Source: Silene latifolia
Lineage: Eukaryota > Streptophyta > Magnoliopsida > Caryophyllales > Caryophyllaceae
Reading direction: 5' to 3'
DNA: 64,000 bases
NCBI RefSeq assembly: GCF_048544455.1
Contig: NC_133526.1
Span: 8,820,001-8,884,000, forward strand
Below the pieces are notes generated by a model. It was not told the origin of the DNA. It did not search any database and saw only the letters and a program-made list of their open reading frames with translations. Positions 1-18,747 of the stretch are shown one piece after another (the stretch's first letter is position 1; every line of letters begins with the position of its first letter). The position numbers and the translations under genes are program-made.

Positions 1-309
1 AGGGGTCGGTAATCAAATTCCTACATTATGTCGGAGTTGTGAATGCATATGGAGTTTCCAACTCTTAACCAAACAAGTTTACAAAAATACAATTTATGTG
101 ATTTTAGAATGGGTTATGATAAATACAACCTAATGGGTTGTATTTAAGAAACTAAAAAAAGGAAATAAATATTTAATATTTGCATTAGTTGCATGGATTT
201 ATGTGTAATTTGTTCTTTAATTTCTAAATTAATACCAAATTTGGAAGGGTATTAAATGCTTAAATACAACCCATTAGGTTGTATATAGCATTTCCTTTTA
301 GAATTCCAT

Positions 310-354
<45 letters not shown>

Positions 355-551
355 AACCAAACAAGTTTCAAAATACAATTTATGTGATCTTAGAATTCCC
401 ATAAATTAGGAGAACAACCAAACGCTACTATGGATACAATAAGCAAGAGAAACTGTATTTAAAATCACAACTAAGAGTATCTTCAACTTTCGATCAACTT
501 TCCAATAAAATTAACTGTCGTTCAGGTGACTGTGTTGTAAATTACAACTAA
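1..551. other. AT-rich spacer upstream of the phosphatase gene
   Basis: No coding sequence seen. It holds a poly(A) tract of about 36 bases near 314-350. It also holds a short repeat of the phrase 'taaccaaacaagttt' (near 67 and 355) and 'acaacctaatgggttgtat' with its inverse near 125 and 265, which looks like a small degraded inverted-repeat element. A sequence starting at about 473 (taagagtatcttcaac) resembles the left end of the MITE that follows and may be an older, partial copy. Confidence 0.5.
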
Positions 552-797
552 GAGCATCTTCAATGAACAGCTTACACGGGCCCACAGTATTACTTTTAAC
601 CAATGAAAAAAAAAAATTATTTTTATTTTTAAAATATCAAGCTACATGGCTTGGTTGTAGCTTGACAGAGCTAGATGAGCTACATGGCTTGAAAGCAATT
701 TTTTCACCAATTTTTTCAATCTCCAATGATAAGCTACAAGTTCTTTATTTTGCAAATATTGTAAACAGATTTTTTAGTTGAATCATTGAAGATACTC
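552..797. mobile_element. Tourist/Harbinger-type MITE (246 bp, TAA target duplication)
   Basis: The ends are inverted repeats: GAGCATCTTCAATGA on the left, and a right end that reads GAGTATCTTCAATGA on the other strand. The element is flanked by TAA on both sides (549-551 and 798-800), the 3-bp duplication typical of PIF/Harbinger elements. There is no transposase, so it is a non-autonomous copy about 400 bp upstream of the phosphatase start codon. The apparent small reading frame inside it is not a gene. Confidence 0.8.
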
Positions 798-800
798 TAA

Positions 801-8023
<7,223 letters not shown>

Positions 8024-8300
8024 ACTAATTACTGTGTACTTGATCCAAATCCCATTTTCTATTATCCGTAATCGGGAAGTGTTTAATTATGTACTTAATA
8101 AAAGGCATAGCATCTAGTTTTTCAAGCAACATAAAATTAGATTAAAAGGGTAGCCGTATTCAACTTCAGGCGGGTCAGGTTCACTTAGAACGACCCTCGG
8201 CCAAAGTTATGGGAGACGGGAGACAATGTAGTGAATTTCTGGTTCACTGCAATTATGTCCTATCAACAGTGTATTATTTGAAGATCGATGTACCGTTAAG
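8024..8300 (+). other. 3' flank of the PFA-DSP gene up to the duplication boundary
   Basis: Probable 3' UTR and terminator region of the phosphatase gene. There is no reading frame of note. Homology to the block at 14199 begins at 8301, within 'taagtacgaaattg'. Confidence 0.5.
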
Positions 8301-9175
8301 TACGAAATTGTCCGATTCGGGTTTAATTTAGAGTTCTTTATGCAGTGATGTTAATTTCTTTCTTGTAAGGAACAGTCTTTTTGCTTTACTTTGGAATTGT
8401 AGTTTTTGGTCTATTGCGGTCTAAGACGGGAATTTTTAGGCCCTATCTTTGATTCAAATGGTTTACGATTTCGGTCCTCGATCTGGTCTGATCCGGGCTT
8501 AGACTGATGCTCGCATCTACCACAATCATCAACCCTACACAAGCCACCATCACCTTCACTATCCATCGCGCCATCATCATCAGCACCCTAACCAAATTAC
8601 CACCAATCACCGTCTCTGTAACCACCGCCACCACCACCATATAAGCCCAATCACTGGCTTGACACCCAACCCCTAGTAAGCCCACCAATGCCGCTGTATA
8701 AACCCCCCAACAACCCATAACCAGCCCATCATGAATCCACAAATCAATGACCTACAACATAGACCGCCCAACATTAAACTCCTCTCTACAACTCAACAAT
8801 GGCCACCAACTATCATCACCCCTACACGAGCCCTGGGTTTGATTATATTGATAGTTTGCGGAAATGTGGTAGCTTTCTCTCCCCTAAACTCAGACAAGTA
8901 CTGAACTGCTTTGGTATTTACCATATGATCAATCAATTATACCAGAAATACAACATGAACATTGTTTTTTTTTTTGTTAACGAACACTTGTTATTTGCGG
9001 TAATAATGATCATAAAATTGAACAAACTGTATAGTACATTAGTACATGGTAAAAAGATGCAGGTTTTTATACAATCTGACGTAATGTTTACATATACCTG
9101 TTGTTGATCAAATATTGATGCCCCGTAACTGACACAATGTAATTAGAGATCATGATTGTTGTTGCCGCAACAAAG

Positions 9176-9353
9176 CTAAGTATCAGCAACCGATTTGCGT
9201 TCGAGTGTCTTTTCGTACTCTTCAATGGACTTGAAGAGCTCGGAAAAGTTTCCCTTCCCAAATCCTCCACAACCACCCTTTTGGTATGACTTGCCTTGAT
9301 CATCCTCCATCATGCAACCAATTCTCTGGATTATTTCGATGAACATGGTTGGC
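9176..9353 (-). pseudogene. Orphan last exon of a duplicated HPPD gene
   Basis: This 178-nt segment is homologous along its whole length to HPPD exon 2 at 15307-15484. It encodes the same 58 residues (PTMFIEIIQRIGCMMEDD to KSVADT and stop), with the iron-ligand Glu in FIEII. The splice acceptor (CCAG) is kept. The two exons differ at six bases, all at third codon positions and all silent. There is no matching exon 1: the intron runs into unrelated sequence at 10287, where a deletion has removed the 5' part of the gene. It is therefore a gene fragment, unless it is spliced to something else. The upstream start of this frame in the intron has an in-frame stop. Confidence 0.88.
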
Positions 9354-10375
9354 CTGGATTATTTCAGAAGGGAAGATTTCAACCATTTAGTATTGTTCAA
9401 CACTAGCATAAAGATGCAAATTCCAAAAATAAAAATTTACTCCCTAACAGCCTAATATACATGCCAAAATGCGAGCATCTTACAGATCCAAGACCTGTTC
9501 AATATTAGGATGCCAATATGTTCATCAAAACTCGAAAGCAAGATTGGCTTACATGATTCAAAATTTAAGTGTGATTTTCAACGATTGGTGACCTGTGGGT
9601 TCACAATGAACGCGATTCCTGAAGGGGGAAAGTTTATGAGGAGACACAAACTTAACAGCGACTCGACAACTAATGTCAGTTTTTTTCCTAGCAGCTGTGA
9701 GCGGGTGAAGTTCTTTACAAGTATTACAACTCCAAATTTTCATGTTCGTGTACAAGAAGACCATATGGAGATTTGTTTTTCTCAGATACAGAGAGCAACT
9801 AATAGCTAAGAACAGCAGATACTCTTCAACTGTGTAATCACTAAGCCCTTCTGCCGTCACATTTTAGATCACAGCTCTACACTGGCACCCTGAAACAGCT
9901 GGACAAAATATTGTCTACCAAGTAGTTACTGTGAAACATTACAAATGTACCGAGAACTTGTCATTCAACTAAGGCAACAACTCTAATGAAGCTGAAGAAC
10001 CATTACTCGTCCTCAAACACACTCTCTAGACATTAGACCAGTTGACACACCGACATTTTAGGCCGGAAATATTCAACATGTTTTACACCTGTATCGCTGC
10101 ATTTAATTCTACCCAACCCCTCACGTTACCAAATGAGGATAGCCACATCCAAACCTTAACACGAACCAACTCAAAACCTCGACGACATAGATATCTAATG
10201 TCGAATCAAACAAATTAATGACCAAACAGCAGTCAATTCAAGTAGTACCTTCTTTAGTCGGAAGAGTAACTCCGTCATTAATCATTGAACTTTGGACTCG
10301 TTAAATACTTGTTTCTTAATTGATGTTATAATGCACTACCCTCGGGAAACCGAGGTGAGTAGCATCCTCAATTAC

Positions 10376-10572
10376 CTTGGCCGAGTGAGAGGGGGTGTTA
10401 CATATGTAGCGTACTGAACGCCGCCTTGTATGCTAGTATTACAAGGATAACCTTGGACAAAATTCCATCTCTCTTGTGTGTTTCTCAATGGATGGGAATC
10501 ATGGGATCTTTAGGGTTTTTCAAACAAACCATCTTATATAAAATAAGAAACACCCCCTCTCACTCGGCCAAG
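10376..10572. repeat. Perfect 24-bp inverted repeat around a 149-bp core
   Basis: Arms at 10376-10399 and 10549-10572 are exact reverse complements (CTTGGCCGAGTGAGAGGG... and its complement). The core 10400-10548 is the sequence shared with 21751-21905, but the second copy lacks the arms. No target duplication is seen at the outer edges. It could be a small inserted element or a repair-made foldback at a deletion junction. Confidence 0.6.
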
Positions 10573-10698
10573 AGAGTAAATTTTAAAAAGAGTAAATTTT
10601 AAAAAGTGTAAATTATGAAAGAGAGTAAATTTTAAAAAGTGTATTTTAAAAGGGAGTAATTGATAATTTACTCTTATTATTATTATTATTATTATTAT

Positions 10699-10833
10699 TT
10701 TTTTTTTTTTTTTTTTTTTTATTATTATGCGCGCAGCTTTCATTATAATAAAAATAAAAGGTTTACATGAAATTGGTGGGGAGCCGAGAGACAATCTGGG
10801 CTCCCACACCCTTAGCAATAGTAAAGCTAATAC
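10699..10833 (-). mobile_element. Very short LINE 3' tail
   Basis: A poly(T) run of about 22 bases (10699-10720) is followed by about 110 bp resembling the 3' untranslated end of plant LINEs on the opposite strand (ggtttacatgaaattgg, gctcccacacccttag). It abuts the start of the repeat at 10834 and fills a deletion junction relative to copy 2. It is preceded by an ATT microsatellite. Confidence 0.5.
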
Positions 10834-11823
10834 GAGCCAATACGGGGTCATACAAGTCAACACGCTTGCAAACATGGTTACGGATTCGCTTGATACCCTA
10901 CGAATCACGAATCATTAAAAGCGAATTCTATCAAATTGATTACTGAAAATACATATAACACATTTTCTATAAACGAATCGCGAATTGGTAAGGCGTATTC
11001 ATAGCGAATATGGTAACCATGCTTTCCAAGCCATCATTTGAGGTACACATAGAAACCTATAAATACCTCATTATTAACCCAATCAATGGTAAAATACTTC
11101 TCACCAACAACTTCCCCTCTCTAAAAGTAAGACTAATCGAGCTACTATGAGAGGGCACGAAAACCTTAGCTTCAAGCAAGGTCTCAACTATCCATCAGTA
11201 CCGTAAGGCATCAGAGAAGGACCTATTGCGAACCCTTCGAGGCCCTATTTGTTACGCGTAAAAGATCCATCCGGAGAGAGCAAGCATAGGTTCGAGGTGC
11301 CATCGTCTGAGAGGAGTGCGTTGACTCGACCCGGATTCGAGCAACTCTTACTTGAGTGTTTTTATTCGAAACAACTATTTTTACTAATATCATTATTAAT
11401 ATTGACACTATTATTTATTATTGTTATTAAGAATATTATTAGTAAAAAATTACTATTTTTTCATTATTATAATTTATGATTATTCATATATAATATTATA
11501 ATTTTTTTCTTAAAAATTTTAGTATAAGTATAAATAGTATTATACTATGAATATTAGTATTATTATAGTTCATAATAACAATAATATTAAATATTATTAT
11601 TAATATTAATATTATTAATATTAATATGATTATTTCAGTTCAGTTTAGCTCAATTCAGCTTTATTCGATTCGATTCGATTCGATTCGATTCGGCTTCTAT
11701 TATTCGATTCGATTCGATCCAAATCGGCTCCATTCGATTCGATTCGATTCGATTCACTCCATTCAATTCAATTCGGCTTCACTCGGTTCGATTCGGCTCT
11801 AAAAAGTCAGAAAGAACATGGCC
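10834..11823. mobile_element. Right part of a Tourist/Harbinger-like element with CGATT arms (copy 1)
   Basis: Matches 23583-24582: about 800 bp of non-coding sequence, then (CGATT)n-type low-complexity DNA at 11640-11800, then a terminal end CAGAAAGAACATGGCC. The left end is missing. By eye the difference from the copy at 23583 is about 3.5 percent in the first 340 bp. Confidence 0.7.
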
Positions 11824-14197
11824 TTACTACTCTACTAATACGGATGAGAGGAGTCAGTTTCCTATCAAGTGCTACTAAATGGTGCACCACTGACCTCTTT
11901 CCAGCCATCATGTGGTTTAAGACAAGGTGACCCGCTCTCACCGTATCTTTTTGTGTTATGTACTGAGATTCTCTCCTCGGCCATTAGTGCGGCAGAAATG
12001 AGAAAGGAGATTAACGGGATCAAGATTAGTAGGGAGAGTGAGGCGGTTTCTCATTTATTTTTCGCTGATGATTCTATATTTTTTATGGAAAGCAAAAAGG
12101 AGTATATTACAAAGCTTAACAGTATTATAAATGCTTATTGTGAAGCTTCGGGTCAGGCTATCAACAAGCAGAAGTCCGCTATCCACTTCAGCTCAGATAC
12201 TTCTTTGGCTATTTCAAAATTTGCCTTGGAATCTTTCAACATTTCTCCCACTAATATGTTTGGTAAGTATTTAGGGGTCTCTTTAGAATTTGGAAAGTCT
12301 AAAGGAGTGATTTTTAGAAATGTTATTGAAATTGTGCGAAGAAGGCTATCCTCGTGGAATGGATTACTTTTAACACCAGCGGGAAGATTATGTCTCATCA
12401 ATTCGGTCCTCTCTACCCTCTCATGTTACTTTCTATCGGTTTTCAAATTACCGATAAGTGTGTCTTCAAAGATTGATTCTTTGATTACTCAATTTTGGTG
12501 GAAGGGCTTAAGGTGCGAACGATCGATTCATTGGTGCAGTAAGATATTCCTATCAAAACCAAAAGGAGAAGGGGGCCTTGGCATTAGAAACACTACATGC
12601 CTTAACCAAGCACTCTTGGCTAAGAATGTTTGGAAAATCATTTCGCAACAAAGTTCACTTATTAGTCGAGTTGTAGGCTCTAAGTATGGGTTTCGCCACC
12701 TCCCTCATAGAAACATTCTCACTCCGGCTGTCAATGGCTGCTCTTGGGGGGGCATTGGTCTTCTCTGGGGCTGGAGACTCATGTTACCTAATCTTGCTTG
12801 GAAGATTGGATTTCAATCTAATCTAAATGTGTGGACTTCAAAATGGGTTAATGGCAATATACCAAGGCCAAGAGATGTTACCATGCTTAATGTTTCGCCC
12901 TCTCTACTGGACCTTGAGGTAAGACATCTTATGCTTACGAACTTTTGGAATGTGGAACGGATTCGAGCTTTCTTTGATTGTGAGACTGCCAACCATATTC
13001 TAGCCATTCCATTCCCGAAAATAGGTGCTTCAGATTATTGTTACTGGACTCACTCAAGAAATGGAGAATACTATGTTAAACAGGGGTACAGTATTGCAAA
13101 TCATAGGCTCATTGAAGAGAAGGGAACTGAACAGGATAAAACAAGACTTTTTGACGGGGGAAGAATGTTTATAAAAAAGAGTTTATGGCACTTTAAGGGT
13201 CCTTCGAAATGGAAGATTTTGATTTGGAAAATTATGACTGACACACTACCTGTGGGAGCGGAAATACAAAAGAGGAACATTGCAGGTCAGTTTCATTGTC
13301 GGTTTTGCGAAGACGAAGGAAGCATTGAAACCACTGACCATTTGTTCAGAGATTGTCCTATATCTTCTAGATTATGGAAAGCATCATCACTAGGAATAAA
13401 CACCTATAATGATAGGTGTGTGACGGTTAAGCAGTGGATTGTCAATTGGCTTCACTATTTTTCTGGGCATAAGGACAATGATTTCTTGGTTTTTTCCTTC
13501 ATTTGCTTAGTACAGGCAATTTGGATAGCAAGAAATAAAATTATCTTCAATGGTGAGCAGGTCAGTATTATTGGGATTATTAAAATGTACGAATCAGAGC
13601 TGGGCACTTCTCTCGTTGCTCTCAATTCTGTACTGGATACGACTCGGTCGTTACGTTATCTAGATGATGACAATGAGCGTATTATTACAAGAATAAAAAA
13701 GGGAGAGTGGAACAAATTTTTTGGGGAATCGTCCAATTGTGAAACAAGATTCGTCTGTGTCGACGCTGCTTGGAAAGATGACCTCTTAACTGGAATTGGA
13801 TGGAGTGTCTCTTCTTTAGATAGTTTTTCTTCTGAAAGGTTCGTTGGAAATAGGTTTCACTACTCTACACTAGCAGAATCAGCGGAGCAAGCAGAGGCAA
13901 TTGGCATTAGGCAAACCCTTATTTGGGCGAAGGAATCAGGCTTTCTTCATCTGGCTGTTTCTTCGGATTGTCTACAAGTCATCTTGCAGATCTTTGGGGT
14001 CGTTTCAAGAAGTCACTGCTCTAATGCTGTTATCTTGGATATTTTAGACTTATGCCCGTTTTTTCATTGTATAAGCTTTCGTTTTATTCCTAGATCTTTG
14101 AACCGTCTTGCACACAACATTGCAAGAAGGGTTCGTCTGTTGTAATAGGTACCTTTCTTAATTATCCAACTGTCAAAAAAAAAAAAAAAAAAAAAAA
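11824..14197 (+). mobile_element. L1-type LINE, 5'-truncated, one open frame of 758 codons to the stop
   Basis: One uninterrupted frame runs from about 11848 to 14145, with poly(A) at 14175-14197. It starts inside reverse transcriptase (LLNGAPLTSFQPSCGLRQGD; catalytic FADDS near residue 70), goes through the thumb region (GRLCLINSVLSTL), a zf-RVT zinc-binding segment (FHCRFCEDEGSIETTDHLFRDC, near residue 475) and a C-terminal RNase H of the RVT_3 type (CVDAAWKDDLLTGIGW to SLNRLAHNIARR, about residues 625-755). The endonuclease and first RT motifs are absent, so it cannot move alone. I find no short target duplication. Instead the two copies of the large duplicated block lie directly on either side. 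The first in-frame codon usually called as start is GTG and is not a real start. Confidence 0.9.
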
Positions 14198-15306
14198 CTA
14201 CGAAATTGTCCGATTTGGGTTTTGTTTAGAGTTCTTTATGCAGTGATGTTCGGAATTTCAAATGAATTTCTTTCTTCTAAGGAACAGTCTTTTTGCTTTA
14301 CTTTTGGAATTGTAGTTTTCGGTCTACTGCGGTCAAAGACCGGAATGTTTAGGTCCGATCTTTGGTTCAAATGGTTTACGATTTCGGTCCTCGATCTCGA
14401 TCCCGTCTTAGACCGATGCTCACCTCTACAACAATATCACCCCCTACACAAGCCACCATCACCTTCACTATCCATCGCACCATCATCATCATCACCATCA
14501 CCATCATCATCATCACCACCCTAACCAAATTACCAATCACCGGCTCTGTAACCACCACCATATATCCCCAATTACCGGCTTGACACCAACCCCCAGTAAG
14601 CCCACCAATGCCACTGGATAAACCCACCAACAACCCATGTCCAGCCAGTCATCCACCACCACCGCCCATGAATCCACAAATCAATGACCTACGACAAAGA
14701 CCGTCCAGCATCAAACTCCTCTCTAAAACTCAACAATGGCCGCCAACACTGACCACCAACCAACATCAACTCAGGCACGACTACCCTCGAGCCACCCACT
14801 ATCAGCACCACCGTGAACCTCGTGAACCTCGATATACATTTATGCATGTCCTCATATAGTAGTGTTCAATATAAGAAGCACAAAAGGTGAATTGTAATCT
14901 GTAGATTCTGTACCAAAAAGCACGGAAGCAGTCTGTTTTGGAGCCTAAAACGAGTGACCGAATTCATAAAATACGCTCTCAAATTTGGCAACATTATTCT
15001 GACCCGTACTTAGACATGAACAAAATAGTTTGAAAAAGACTCGATATCTGACACGATTTCGCTGCTCATTTTGCCATGGCCTGAAACAACATGAACATTG
15101 TTTTTTTTGATAACGAAAACTTGTTATTTGCGGTAATAATGATCATAAAACTGAACAAACTGTATAGTACATTAGTACAACGTAAAAAGATGCAGGTTTT
15201 TATACAATCTGACGTAATGTTTACATATACCTGTTGTTGATCAAATATCGAAGCCCTGTAACTGACGCAATGTAATTAGATCATGATTGTTGTTGCTGCA
15301 TCAAAG

Positions 15307-17907
15307 CTAAGTATCAGCGACCGATTTGCGTTCAAGTGTCTTTTCATACTCCTCAATGGACTTGAAGAGCTCGGAAAAGTTTCCCTTCCCAAATCCTCCA
15401 CAACCACCCTTTTGGTACGACTTGCCTTGGTCATCCTCCATCATGCAACCAATTCTCTGGATTATTTCGATGAACATGGTTGGCCTGGATAATTTCAGAA
15501 GGGAAGATTTCAACCATTTAGTGTTCAACACTAGTATAAAGATGCAAATTCCAAAAATTAAAATTTACTCTTTAACAGCCTAATATAAGGCCTGTGGGTT
15601 CACAATAAACGCGATTCCAGAAGCGATAAAGTTTATGAGGAGACACAAACTTAACAGCGACTCGACAACTAATGTCAGTTTTTTCCTAACAGCTGTCGTG
15701 ATAGACGTGGTGGACTGAGCGGGTGAACAACTTTACAAGTATTACAACTCCAAATTTTCACATGTTCGTGTACAACAAGACCATATGGAGCTGTGTGTGT
15801 TTTTCTTAGATACAGAGAGCAACTAATAGCGCTAGTAGACACTCTTCAGCTATGTAATCAACAAAACCCTTCTACACTGGCACCCTAACACAGAAGGTGG
15901 ACCAAATTTCGTCTAGAAGTAGCTACTGTAAAACACTACAAATGTACTTAGAGCTTGTCATTCAACTAAGGAAACAACTCTAATGAAGCTGAGGAACCAT
16001 TTCTCGTCCTCAAACAAACAGCATCTTGTTCCACAAGCTCTATCCAGCATTACTCGTCCTCAAACACACTCTCTAGTCTCTAGACACTACACCACTTGAC
16101 ACTTTGACATTTTAGGCCAGAAATATGAAACATTTTCTCCAAATACTCCAGCTCAGCGTCTCGTCTCAGACTCTCATTGAACACTTGCATCCTTGCATTT
16201 AATTCTACCCCAACCCCTCACGTTATCAAATGAGGCAACATTTATAGCCACATCCAAACCTTAACACGAACCAACTCAAAACCTCGATTACTAATATCTA
16301 ATGTCCAAGCAAACAAATTAATGACCAAACAGCAGTCAATTTAAGTAGTATCTTCTTTAATCCGAAGAGTAACTCCGTCATTAATCATTGATCATCCTAC
16401 ATAGAGTATTTAATTAGAGAAGAGCGCTACACTAACGCAAAGTACCCTAGTTTCCAACAATCTCCTCTCGCAATCAAATAAACAAAAACGAGTATTGATC
16501 AATACTCCATATAGGCAAATTCTCATTTAAGACCTCCGTCTTAAGGAAGACTAGCTAATCCATATATATACACTACGATATTTACTCGAATGTCTAGTGT
16601 ATGAAATGCAAAATGAATGAAAAAAGAAAGTACCTATCCCCAATAGGTTTAGTAAAGATTTGAAGCAAAGTCCCTTGATCATCCTTATCAACTAAAATCC
16701 CAAGCTCCTCACATTCCTTAATCTTCTCCTCACTAAGCACATCCCCAACCCTCGCCTTCAAATTCCGGTAATAAGTCGGTGGTGGGGCCGGCATAAACTC
16801 GAACCCACCAAGCCCACTCCTTTTCCTCATCTCTCTCAATGTCCAAAATATATCCTCACTCATTAACGCCAAATGCTGCAACCCTGCTCCCTCGTTATGT
16901 TCCAGGTACGTCTGTATTTGGCTCTTCCTCTTCGTTCCGTAAACCGGCTCATTCATCGGGATCAACACCGTCTCGTCGTTATTCGCCAGCACGGCCGAGT
17001 TCAGCCCGCTCTCACTCGTCCCCACGTCTTCCGCAGTGAACTCGGCGAACTCGTGGAAACCCGTGAACTTCTTCACGTACTCGACTGCTGGACCAAGCTC
17101 GGGTACGTTCCCTACCGCGTGGTCCAGCCGTCTTAACCCGAAATCAAGCCCGGGGAATGATGATTGCTCGCCCACGGGCTCGAACCCGGGCATAAACAAC
17201 GATTCAGTATCATTAGTAAAGCTAACGTATCTAAGCACAACGTCGCCGTAGAGTTGAACCTCAGAGATAACTACGGCGCCGTTGTGCAGGGAGACCGGCG
17301 GAGACGCCGGTCTAGCCCCGTGGGCGACGCTGACGTTGAAAGCAACGTCAGCGTCGCCCACCTCCACGGCCACGGCCCTAACTCCGAGGCCGTGGGACGA
17401 AACGAATTTATTGAAACCGGAATACCCGAAAGTCGGGATTGCGGCGGAGTCGGGAACGGCCATAGTAGGCGAGTAAGCGGATGTGAATAAAAAGCGAAGG
17501 TCGCCGGAGCGAAGAAGGTAGGAAGAGTGGACGGAGTTGCCGGTAGAGAGGTCGGATTTGGCGACAATAGGCATGCCGAGACCCCAAGAGAATCGTCGGG
17601 AGACATTGGTGGCGTCGCCGCAGTAGAATTCGATGTGGTGGAATCGTTTGACGGAGAATCGGTCGGAACGCGGGTTGACTCGGACGAAGTTGGTGAATCC
17701 GACGAGTTTGAAGTTGTCGGGTTGTGGTTGCGGGGTGTCGACGGCGGGAGGCATTTTTGAGGAGCAGAGAGTGGTAAGGGTAAGGGTAGTTTTGGGAAAT
17801 GGGGGTGATTTATAGGAGGTAGGGAAGTTGGATATGTTCGAGGTTGAGTGAATGTTGTTGATGAAGATGAGTGAAATGGGAGGAGTCTGAGGTGGAAGTT
17901 TAATCAT
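15307..17907 (-). CDS. HPPD: 4-hydroxyphenylpyruvate dioxygenase, two exons
   Basis: Exon 1 is 16634-17907 and exon 2 is 15307-15484, joined at GGGGATAG/GTACTT and CCAG/GCCAAC to give 483 residues. The enzyme converts 4-hydroxyphenylpyruvate to homogentisate, used in tyrosine breakdown and for plastoquinone and tocopherol. The two vicinal-oxygen-chelate halves are visible (from FKLVGFTNFVRVNP; second half from GLRRLDHAVGN). The Fe(II) ligands are present: His263 (RLDH), His345 (GLQH) and Glu431 (FIEII). The C-terminal gate GGCGGFGKGNFSELFKSIEEYE is intact. The first 51 residues are rich in Ser, Thr and Pro and low in acidic residues, like a plastid transit peptide. Starting at Met52 (MPPAVDTPQ) would give a 432-residue, cytosol-type enzyme close to the usual plant core length. 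A partial duplicate lies at 9176-9353. Confidence 0.95.
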
Positions 17908-18060
17908 GTTATTTTGTGGAGTTTATTTATTGTTACGTCATCGTTATTAACATGAAATTGGGAGATTGAAGGTACTGTCGTGTTCGATACAAATGAGGGG
18001 GGACTGGAGCGTAGCGTTCGTTATGCGTAACGTAAATGAAAAGCCGAAAGTAGAGACTAG
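17908..18060 (-). promoter_or_regulatory. Probable HPPD promoter
   Basis: Read on the - strand, an AATAAATAAAC TATA-like stretch lies at about 17917-17930, only about 15 bp before the first ATG (17907). A GACGTAA motif lies at about 17932-17938. If that TATA is used, transcripts would begin at or after the first ATG and favour Met52. The longer form would then need an upstream start. Inference only. Confidence 0.35.
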
Positions 18061-18520
18061 AGCGGGCAATCGGGTCGGTTATGGATCGGGGCAAAGCGGG
18101 TCGTGTTATATTGGGTTCGGGTTATGTCGGGTTAGTGATGGGTTTGGGCCGGTTCGGTTCATGTCGGACATCTTTGGGTCGGGTCATCAACATTCAACGG
18201 GTGATAGTTTGGGACAAGTCAGTCTCGGGTCGGGTTATCAGCGTATATTTTATTTTATATATTTAGTTTAGTTGTAATTTTATGTTTAAATAATGGATAT
18301 GTGTATTAATTGTAGTTTTATGTGAAAATAATTGAGATGAAGTCAATTTGGTGTGTTATTATAACTATTATTAAGCTAGTTCATTATCGGGTTATCTATC
18401 GGGTTGAAAAAATATCGGGTCGTGGGTCGTCGGGCCGTTTCGGGTCGGTTCACGTCGAGTCAATTCAGATTAGGTTCACCTAATTTTCGGGTTTTTCGAG
18501 TCGGGTCAGCTTTTGCCAGC
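18060..18520. repeat. GGGTCGGGTT-type degenerate repeat
   Basis: Many variants of gggtcggg, gttcgggt and cgggttat, in one orientation. The same kind of sequence occurs at about 22195-22445 and 24955-25000, flanking the nested element there. Non-coding; probably an old dispersed plant repeat. Confidence 0.5.
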
Positions 18521-18747
18521 TTTAAGTATAGTAAAAACAATCTGTCTCATTGTACACGGACACTATCTATCTAAAGCTGTAAACGGATTATGACCTTCTC
18601 ACAAAATGCAAGTTAGGGGGCAAATGGGGATATCCATTTTCCGTCCATTTGCACTATTCACTCTCAATTTATAAGGGAGACACTATCCGTCTTGGATAAT
18701 AAGAATTTGTGTTTCAACTTGCAATGCTTCTTTTGCGAGCTTGGTAA

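Larger units (their letters stand above)
8301..11823. repeat. Copy 1 of a tandem-duplicated block (deleted version)
   Basis: Collinear with 14199-24582 in three stretches: 8301-10286 matches 14199-16392, about 10287-10548 matches 19567-19600 plus 21752-21905, and 10834-11823 matches 23583-24582. Order and orientation are the same in both copies. Between the stretches, copy 1 lacks about 3.2 kb (16393-19566, with HPPD exon 1 and promoter) and about 1.7 kb (21906-23582). By eye the divergence is about 3-10 percent, lower in the last stretch. Copy 2 in turn lacks about 145 bp of intron present near 9450-9595. Confidence 0.75.

Noticed and set aside
10834-11640. Hidden gene in the ~800-bp stretch shared with 23583-24390
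   Set aside because: No open frame survives in both copies; it lies inside a Tourist-like element.
11869-14145. 758-codon open frame as a host gene
   Set aside because: It is the RT, zinc-binding and RNase H part of an L1-type LINE; its first codon is GTG in the middle of RT.
14362-14859. Pro/His/Thr-rich frames behind HPPD and their counterparts at 8443-8742
   Set aside because: Frames are not shared between the two copies of the block (stops and shifts in copy 1), so they are not coding.
16839-17815. Several + strand frames over HPPD exon 1, and similar frames over COG5 and the UGTs
   Set aside because: Shadows of GC-rich coding exons on the opposite strand.
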